Shown here piece after piece: positions 6,217 to 10,920 of a DNA stretch of 10,920 bases (positions are counted from its first letter, which is position 1; each line of letters begins with the position of its first letter). Origin of the DNA: Actinomycetes bacterium (lineage in GTDB: Bacteria > Actinomycetota > Acidimicrobiia > Acidimicrobiales > Palsa-688); contig JAKAXG010000075.1 of NCBI GenBank assembly GCA_021827225.1, positions 1 through 10,920 on the forward strand. The letters are read 5' to 3'. The position numbers were made by a program, and so were the translations under genes. The notes under the pieces were generated by a model. That model saw only the letters and a list, made by a program, of their open reading frames with translations. It had not been told where the DNA came from and searched no databases.

Positions 6217-8587
6217 AGAAGTTGTACTCGAAGCGGGTGGGGAGGGCGGCGCTGTCCTGCGCGGCGACCATGCCGGGGGGCGTGGCGCTCGTGGTGGAGG
6301 GGGTGGTCACCGGGTTGATGGGGAACCGGGTGGGGATCCTCCCGGTGGCGCGGATGTAGGCGTTGGCGATGGCCCCGGCGGTGTTGGGTACGCCGCTCTC
6401 GCCGATGCCGGCCGGTGTGTTCCCGTCGCGGGGAACGACGTGGACCTTCACCACCGGCGGGTATTCGCCCTGGCGGGTGATGCCGAACTCGTGCCAGCCG
6501 TCGGGCACCGGCAGGCCGGCGGCCATCGGCGAGCTGGCCGAGAACACCACCGAGATGGCGTCGCTCAGGCCGCCGATCTGCTGGGCCTCGATGGACATGG
6601 GGTTGACGGGGAGCACCGCGTCGACGGCGATGAACGCCTTGGTCACCCGGGGCTTCTGGGGGTTGGTGGCGTCCACCTCCACCAGGCAGGCGCCGAAGCC
6701 CCGGTCCCGGCTGTTGGCGCAGATGCCCTGGGCCACCCCGGTCCCCAGCTTGGCCTTCGGGTCCCAGCCGCCCTCCTCGGCGACGATGTTCAGCAGGTTC
6801 TTGATCCGCTCGTCCTTGAGGAACGCCAGGCGGAACGCCAGCGGGTCCTGGCCCATGGCCTTGGCTATCTGGTCGACCATGATCTCCTCCGAGCAGCGGG
6901 TGTCGTAGGAGTAGACGGAGCGCCAGCTCGAGGTCCACAGCCGGAGGTCCACCTCGTCGAGGACCTCGGTCACCGCACCGAAGTTGTACGGGCAGGTGAC
7001 GGTGGTGTTGAACAGGGTGAGGTCGTAACCGAGCTCTCCGTAGGGGGCCTTGTAGGCGGCGTAGCTGATCGCCTCGCCGAGGCCCGGGTTGATGGCCGTC
7101 TGCACCGCCGACACCCGCTGCTCGTAGCTGAGCACCGAACCGCCGGCGACGGTGGCCCGCAGGCGGTGGTAGGTGGGCGGGTGGCCCCGGCTCTGGCGCA
7201 TGTCGTTGGTGCGGTGCCACATCAGCTTCACCGGCTTGCCCATGGCCTTGGATATCTGGGCCGCCTCGATGGCGGCGTCGAACCAGAGGGTCCGGCCGAA
7301 GGACCCGCCGCCCCGGGTGACGTGCACGGTGACCGCGGACTGGGGAAGCCCGGTCACCTTGGCGATCTCCTGCAGGGCGATGATGGGGTTCTGCAGGGGG
7401 CTCCAGATCTCCGCCGAGTGCGCCGTGACGTCGGCGATGGCCACGTTGGGCTCCAGCGGGGCGTGGTTGACGTAGGCCCACTCGAACTCCATGTCGATGG
7501 TCCGCACCTCGCCGTCGAGGACCTTGGGGACGGCGGGGACCGCCAGCGGCACGGCCGAGGCCTTCAGCTGGTCGAAGATGGTCTGGTCGTCCACGGTGGG
7601 GGCCACCGGCCCCGGGGTGAAGGTGGCGTCCACGGCGTTGACGGCGTCGATGACCTGGCCGAAGGTCTCGCCCCGGACGGCCACCCCGAACGGCAGCTCG
7701 GCCACGTCGAGGATCCCGGGCAGCCCCAGGATCGTGGACTTGTTGTTGAGCTTGACCAGCACGCCCTTCTGCCACTCGGCCCGGCGGACCATGGTGGGCT
7801 TGGCCCCGGCCACGTCGAGGTCGGTGGCGTACTTCTGCCGGCCGGTGATGATGTCGAGGGCGTCCCGCTGGGGCACCGGTGTGCCCACCAGCTTGTACTG
7901 GGAGGGGTCCTTGGGGCTGACCTGCACCGCCTGCGTGGACGACGCGGCGGCCAGGGGCGACAACTCCCCGAAGGTCGCGCTCCGCCCCCCGGGGCCGTGC
8001 ACCACCCCGTCGGCCACGCTGAGCGAACCGGCCGGCACCTTCCACTGGCGGGCCGCGGCGGCCACCAGCTGCTGGCGGGCCAGGGCGGCGGCGGTGCGCA
8101 CCGGCTGGTACAGGGTCCGGATGGTCGAGGACCCGCCGGTGATCTGGTTGAACAGCAGGGCCGGCTCCGCGTCGGCCAGCGTCACCTCCACCTGGCTCAG
8201 CGGCACGTCCATCTCGTCGGCGATCAGCATGGCCACGCCGGTGCTGATGCCCTGGCCGTTCTCCTCCCGGGGCATGTTGAACAGGACCGTGCCGTCCTTC
8301 TCCACCGTCACCCTGATCATGAAGTCGGTGGGTTCGCAGGCCAGGATCAGCAGCTCTCCCAGGTCGGCGATGTCCGCCAGCTGCGGGCCCGACGGGATCG
8401 GGCTCATCCCGGTCGGTGGCGTCGAAGCGGTCAGCGCCCCCAGGTTGAGGGTCTTGGCCCCGGCCGGGATCCTCGACTCGAGCTGGGCCGCGGTGACCAG
8501 CACCGGGGCGGCCACCAGGTAGCCGAGGAAGCGTCTCCGGCTGTGCTTCTTGGCGGTGAATCCCTCGGGAGGCGGGTTGTCGGGCAT
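6215..8587 (-). CDS. Tat-exported molybdopterin-binding large subunit (isoquinoline 1-oxidoreductase beta-like)
   Basis: This large catalytic subunit hydroxylates an aldehyde or N-heterocycle with water-derived oxygen at a molybdopterin cofactor. It has 790 residues from ATG 8587, or 793 from ATG 8596. The nearer ATG is chosen because GGGGGA lies eight bases before it, while it would abut the other. A twin-arginine signal [16 protein letters not shown] occupies about residues 16-31, so the enzyme is exported folded. Family marks in order are [36 protein letters not shown] (near 375), RGGGSFGRT (near 428) and GIGESGVP. The last holds the expected catalytic Glu, near 730. The partner [2Fe-2S] subunit is encoded directly downstream. 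No FAD subunit or cytochrome c gene is visible, as in IorAB-type enzymes whose electron acceptor is separate. Note the order is large then small. The substrate cannot be read from sequence. Confidence 0.93.
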   Translation of the reverse strand: MPDNPPPEGFTAKKHSRRRFLGYLVAAPVLVTAAQLESRIPAGAKTLNLGALTASTPPTGMSPIPSGPQLADIADLGELLILACEPTDFMIRVTVEKDGTVLFNMPREENGQGISTGVAMLIADEMDVPLSQVEVTLADAEPALLFNQITGGSSTIRTLYQPVRTAAALARQQLVAAAARQWKVPAGSLSVADGVVHGPGGRSATFGELSPLAAASSTQAVQVSPKDPSQYKLVGTPVPQRDALDIITGRQKYATDLDVAGAKPTMVRRAEWQKGVLVKLNNKSTILGLPGILDVAELPFGVAVRGETFGQVIDAVNAVDATFTPGPVAPTVDDQTIFDQLKASAVPLAVPAVPKVLDGEVRTIDMEFEWAYVNHAPLEPNVAIADVTAHSAEIWSPLQNPIIALQEIAKVTGLPQSAVTVHVTRGGGSFGRTLWFDAAIEAAQISKAMGKPVKLMWHRTNDMRQSRGHPPTYHRLRATVAGGSVLSYEQRVSAVQTAINPGLGEAISYAAYKAPYGELGYDLTLFNTTVTCPYNFGAVTEVLDEVDLRLWTSSWRSVYSYDTRCSEEIMVDQIAKAMGQDPLAFRLAFLKDERIKNLLNIVAEEGGWDPKAKLGTGVAQGICANSRDRGFGACLVEVDATNPQKPRVTKAFIAVDAVLPVNPMSIEAQQIGGLSDAISVVFSASSPMAAGLPVPDGWHEFGITRQGEYPPVVKVHVVPRDGNTPAGIGESGVPNTAGAIANAYIRATGRIPTRFPINPVTTPSTTSATPPGMVAAQDSAALPTRFEYNF

Positions 8588-8613
8588 GGGCGGCATCCCC
8601 CGTCACTAAATAG

Positions 8614-8625
8614 TTGGACGTCCAA
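8614..8625. promoter_or_regulatory. Perfect 12-bp palindrome upstream of the oxidoreductase operon
   Basis: TTGGACGTCCAA is a perfect palindrome 26 bp upstream of the large-subunit ATG (8587), in the spacer shared with the divergent response regulator. The position suits an operator overlapping the oxidoreductase promoter or leader. The cognate regulator is unknown; a winged-helix OmpR regulator normally prefers direct repeats, so the neighbour is not an obvious match. Confidence 0.45.
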
Positions 8626-8750
8626 GAGACTAGGGCATCCGGACTAGTTATCCATAGACGTCGGGGCGGAAAAATCTTCCCCGTCCGGCGCGAAGTGGCC
8701 TCCGCCCAGGGCCCGCAACCGGGCTGTCACGTGGCCCTGCTTCTCCGACC

Positions 8751-8776
8751 GTGATGGCAGCTAACACTTTCATCAC
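8751..8776. repeat. Inverted repeat GTGATG-N14-CATCAC before the response regulator
   Basis: GTGATG (8751-8756) and CATCAC (8771-8776) are inverted arms, 24 bp before the regulator ATG. Two direct copies of CTGTCAC also occur at 8724-8730 and 8783-8789. These could be autoregulatory sites, but such short words may be chance. Confidence 0.25.
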
Positions 8777-8800
8777 CATCTCCTGTCACACTGGGCCGGC

Positions 8801-9481
8801 ATGGCCAGCGAGCCGGGAACCATCGTCGTCGTGGAGGACGACCCGCACATCGCCGACCTGATCGACATGTACCTGCGCCGCGACGGTCACCGGGTGGTGC
8901 AGGCCGCCGACGGCGAGGGGGGCCTGGCGGCGGTGGAGCGGGAGCGGCCCCGCATGGTGATCCTGGACGTGGGCCTGCCCGGGCCGGTCGACGGCTTCGA
9001 GGTGTGCCGGCGCATCCGGGCCGGCAGCGGGGTGCCGGTGATGATCCTCACCGCCCGGGGGGACGAGATCGACCGGGTTCTCGGTTTCGAGCTCGGCGCC
9101 GACGACTACGTCACCAAGCCGTTCTCCCCCCGGGAACTGGCAGCCCGGGTGAAGGCCATAATCCGCCGGGCGGACGGCCCCCCGCCCGAGGAGCGGGCGG
9201 TGCTGCGCGCCGGGGAAGTCGAGGTGGACACCGCCCGCCGGGAGGCCCGCCTGGACGGCCGGGTGGTGCCCCTCGCCACCCGCGAGTTCGACCTGCTGGC
9301 CTACCTGGTGCGCAACCGGGGCCTGGCCCTGTCCCGCCAGCAGATGCTGGACGGGGTGTGGGGGGTGGGCTGGTACGGCGACGAGCGCACCGTGGACGTG
9401 CACGTGGGCCAGCTGCGCAAGAAGTTCGGTTCCGATCTGCCGGTGGCCACCGTGTGGGGCGTCGGCTACCGGCTGGACTGA
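8801..9481 (+). CDS. OmpR/PhoB-family response regulator
   Basis: This 226-residue DNA-binding response regulator has a complete receiver domain (about 6-122). It shows the acidic pocket VEDD (11-14), phospho-acceptor Asp56 (ILDVGLP), Thr84 (ILTA) and Lys106 (TKPFSP). After a short linker comes a winged-helix effector domain (about 134-226). Its landmarks are LATREFDLLAYLVRN, the recognition-helix region DERTVDVHVGQLRKKFG and the closing VWGVGYRLD. Phosphorylation by the kinase encoded 16 bp downstream would activate DNA binding in the cytoplasm. The start is ATG at 8801, which gives the usual short lead-in to the first beta strand; the Shine-Dalgarno is poor. It is divergent from the molybdenum hydroxylase operon, which makes that operon a natural candidate target, but this is inference. 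Subfamily (MprA-, PhoP- or MtrA-like) cannot be fixed by eye. Confidence 0.95.
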   Translation: MASEPGTIVVVEDDPHIADLIDMYLRRDGHRVVQAADGEGGLAAVERERPRMVILDVGLPGPVDGFEVCRRIRAGSGVPVMILTARGDEIDRVLGFELGADDYVTKPFSPRELAARVKAIIRRADGPPPEERAVLRAGEVEVDTARREARLDGRVVPLATREFDLLAYLVRNRGLALSRQQMLDGVWGVGWYGDERTVDVHVGQLRKKFGSDLPVATVWGVGYRLD

Positions 9482-9483
9482 CC

Positions 9484-9490
9484 GGGGGGG
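9484..9490 (+). promoter_or_regulatory. G7 run, probable ribosome binding site of the kinase
   Basis: Seven consecutive G residues lie seven bases before CTG 9498 and can pair with the CCUCC of 16S rRNA allowing a wobble. Spacing is ideal for CTG 9498 and poor for ATG 9522. Confidence 0.45.
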
Positions 9491-9497
9491 CCGACCG

Positions 9498-10920
9498 CTG
9501 CGCCGCCGCCTGACCGTCGCCATGGTGCTGATGGTGCTGGTGACTCTGGTCCTCTCGGGCCTGTTCAGCCTGGCCTTCGCCGTCCACACCACCTCCGAGC
9601 AGACCCGCCAGGAGCTGGTGAGGGAGGCCCGGGGGCTGGCGGTCAGCGTCCAGCAGGAGGCGGAGACGGCCAACCGCAACGACCCGGCCCGGGCCCTCCG
9701 GACCCTGCTCATCGCCCTGCGGTCGCCGCTGCGCCTGGACGGATCCTCCGTGGTGGCGGTGCGGCCGGACGGCCAGCTGTTCGACCCGGCCACCCCGAGG
9801 GCCCGGCCGGTCCTGCCGGCCGGGCTGACCGGCGCCGACCTGCGGCCGGCGGATCTTCTGGCAATGGAGACCGTCTCGGGTCAGAAGGGCGGGGTGGTCT
9901 ACGCCGCGGTGCCCTACCGGACGAGGATCCAGATCTTCAACACGCCCCGCAACGTGGTGCAGGTGGTGGTCCTGAGCCGCCGGTCGCCCAGCGCCCTGGC
10001 CGCGGCCGGGCCGTGGTTCGCCCTCTCGTCGCTGGTGATCCTCATCGTCGCCGCGGTGGTCGCCAGCCGCCTGGGCCGGCGCTTCGTGCGGCCGCTGCGC
10101 GCCGCGCAGGAGGTGACCAGCCGGATCGCCGCCGGGGACCTGGACGCCCGGGTGCCCCGGCCCCCCGACACCGATCCCGAGCTGGCCGCCCTGGTCGACT
10201 CGGTCAACTCCATGGCCGCCGGGCTGGACCGGGCCAAGGAGGCCGAGCGGCACTTCCTGCAGTCGGTGTCCCACGATCTGCGCACGCCGCTGACGTCCAT
10301 CCGGGGCTTCGCCGAGGCCATCGAGGACGGCGCCACCGCCGACGCCGTATCGGCCGCCGGGGTGATCGCCTCCGAGGCCCGCCGTCTGGAGCGGCTGGTC
10401 GGCGACCTGCTGGCCCTCGCCACCGTCGAGGCCCGCCGGTTCACCCTGCAGATGGAACCGGTCGACCTGGACGTGTCGCTCCCGGCCACCGCCGCCGGCT
10501 TCGCCCCGGCGGCCGGCGAGCTGGGACTGGCCCTGGAGATGGAACCGGCCCAGGCCGGCTGCGTGGTCCTGGCCGACGCCGACCGCCTGGCCCAGGTGAC
10601 GGCCAACCTGATCGAGAACGCCCTGCGCTACGCCACCCGCACCGTCCGGGTGGGCGCCCGCCGGGCCGGCGGGCGGGTGGAGATCCGGGTCAGCGACGAC
10701 GGGCCCGGCATCCCGGCGGAGGTGCTGCCACGGGTGTTCGACCGGTTGTTCGTGGCCCGCAGCCGGCCGGACCGGCCCATCGGCTCCGGGCTGGGCCTGT
10801 CCATCGTCTCCGGCCTGGTGAGGGCCATGGGCGGCGACGTCCGGGCGGAGTCCCCGCTCGGACCGGGCGGGGGCACCAGCATGGTGGTGTCGCTGCCGGC
10901 GGCCGGCGGCCCCGGTCACA
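9498..10920 (+). CDS. HAMP-domain sensor histidine kinase (C-terminus beyond window)
   Basis: This membrane sensor kinase is paired with the preceding response regulator, and 474 codons are visible. The order is basic RRRLT, membrane span 1 (about 8-28), an extracytoplasmic sensor of about 140 residues, and span 2 (about 172-194). A HAMP linker (about 195-248) and the dimerisation helix follow. The H box SVSHDLRTPLTSIRGF has phospho-accepting His259. The ATPase domain shows the N box NLIENALRY (Asn374), G1 DDGPGI (401-406) and G2 GSGLGLSI (429-436). The reading frame is open to the window edge, and the late GPGGGTSMVVSLP means only a few residues are missing. The start is uncertain. ATG 9522 begins inside the first membrane span with no ribosome binding site, whereas CTG 9498 restores a basic N-terminus and follows a G7 Shine-Dalgarno-like run. 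The sensor resembles nothing I can name, so the signal is unknown. Confidence 0.92.
   Translation, partial: MRRRLTVAMVLMVLVTLVLSGLFSLAFAVHTTSEQTRQELVREARGLAVSVQQEAETANRNDPARALRTLLIALRSPLRLDGSSVVAVRPDGQLFDPATPRARPVLPAGLTGADLRPADLLAMETVSGQKGGVVYAAVPYRTRIQIFNTPRNVVQVVVLSRRSPSALAAAGPWFALSSLVILIVAAVVASRLGRRFVRPLRAAQEVTSRIAAGDLDARVPRPPDTDPELAALVDSVNSMAAGLDRAKEAERHFLQSVSHDLRTPLTSIRGFAEAIEDGATADAVSAAGVIASEARRLERLVGDLLALATVEARRFTLQMEPVDLDVSLPATAAGFAPAAGELGLALEMEPAQAGCVVLADADRLAQVTANLIENALRYATRTVRVGARRAGGRVEIRVSDDGPGIPAEVLPRVFDRLFVARSRPDRPIGSGLGLSIVSGLVRAMGGDVRAESPLGPGGGTSMVVSLPAAGGPGH

Noticed and set aside
5718..8606. Single 962-codon frame joining the small subunit to upstream sequence, as if a natural fusion
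   Set aside because: Only its last 162 residues are real protein. The upstream part is a shadow of the large subunit, which lies in a different frame and ends at 6215 before the small-subunit start.
8662..8683. CGGGG/CCCCG stem with an A-rich centre in the regulator spacer
   Set aside because: A five-base GC stem is expected often by chance here, and it does not sit at a meaningful distance from either start codon.
9111..10919. 602-codon minus-strand frame under the regulator and kinase
   Set aside because: It is antisense to two genes with complete motifs; its composition is repetitive Gly/Arg/Pro/His with no recognisable domain.
1..10920. Search for CRISPR arrays, insertion sequences, tRNA genes, attachment sites and defence genes
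   Set aside because: No regularly spaced repeats, transposase or integrase motifs, cloverleaf-like segments or defence-type domains were seen; all long open stretches are explained by the metabolic and regulatory genes listed.

Overview
The window is very GC-rich (about 70 % by eye), with GTG starts, G/C-ending codons and strongly coding-like shadow frames on both strands. This suggests a high-GC actinobacterium (Actinomycetota). A two-membrane-span protein of a type I associate with actinobacteria and a short-form acetate kinase beside a phosphoketolase fit that. The species cannot be named from the sequence. I see no mobile element, CRISPR array, tRNA or rRNA, and the window reads as ordinary chromosomal metabolism and regulation.

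Left part (1-2944): acetate kinase (minus strand, cut by the window edge) and xylulose-5-phosphate/fructose-6-phosphate phosphoketolase (plus strand) are divergent from a 124-bp spacer. Together they form the energy-yielding end of the phosphoketolase shunt: sugar phosphate to acetyl phosphate, then acetate plus ATP.

Middle (2933-5542): a minus-strand pair follows, an SDR oxidoreductase and then an unusually compact amidohydrolase. The amidohydrolase converges on, and overlaps by 12 bp, the phosphoketolase gene. Divergent from the SDR is a 201-residue membrane protein of unknown function. The spacer between them holds a CRP-like dyad.

Right part (5543-8800): after a spacer with two strong hairpins comes a minus-strand operon for a periplasmic molybdenum hydroxylase of the isoquinoline 1-oxidoreductase type. 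The Tat-exported molybdopterin large subunit comes first and the [2Fe-2S] small subunit second. Its 5' side faces a two-component system (plus strand), an OmpR-family response regulator and a HAMP histidine kinase that runs off the window. The shared spacer carries a perfect 12-bp palindrome.

Nothing here is clearly a new system. The most unusual points are the stripped-down amidohydrolase barrel, the probable CTG start of the kinase, the CRP-like dyad, and the uncharacterised membrane protein.
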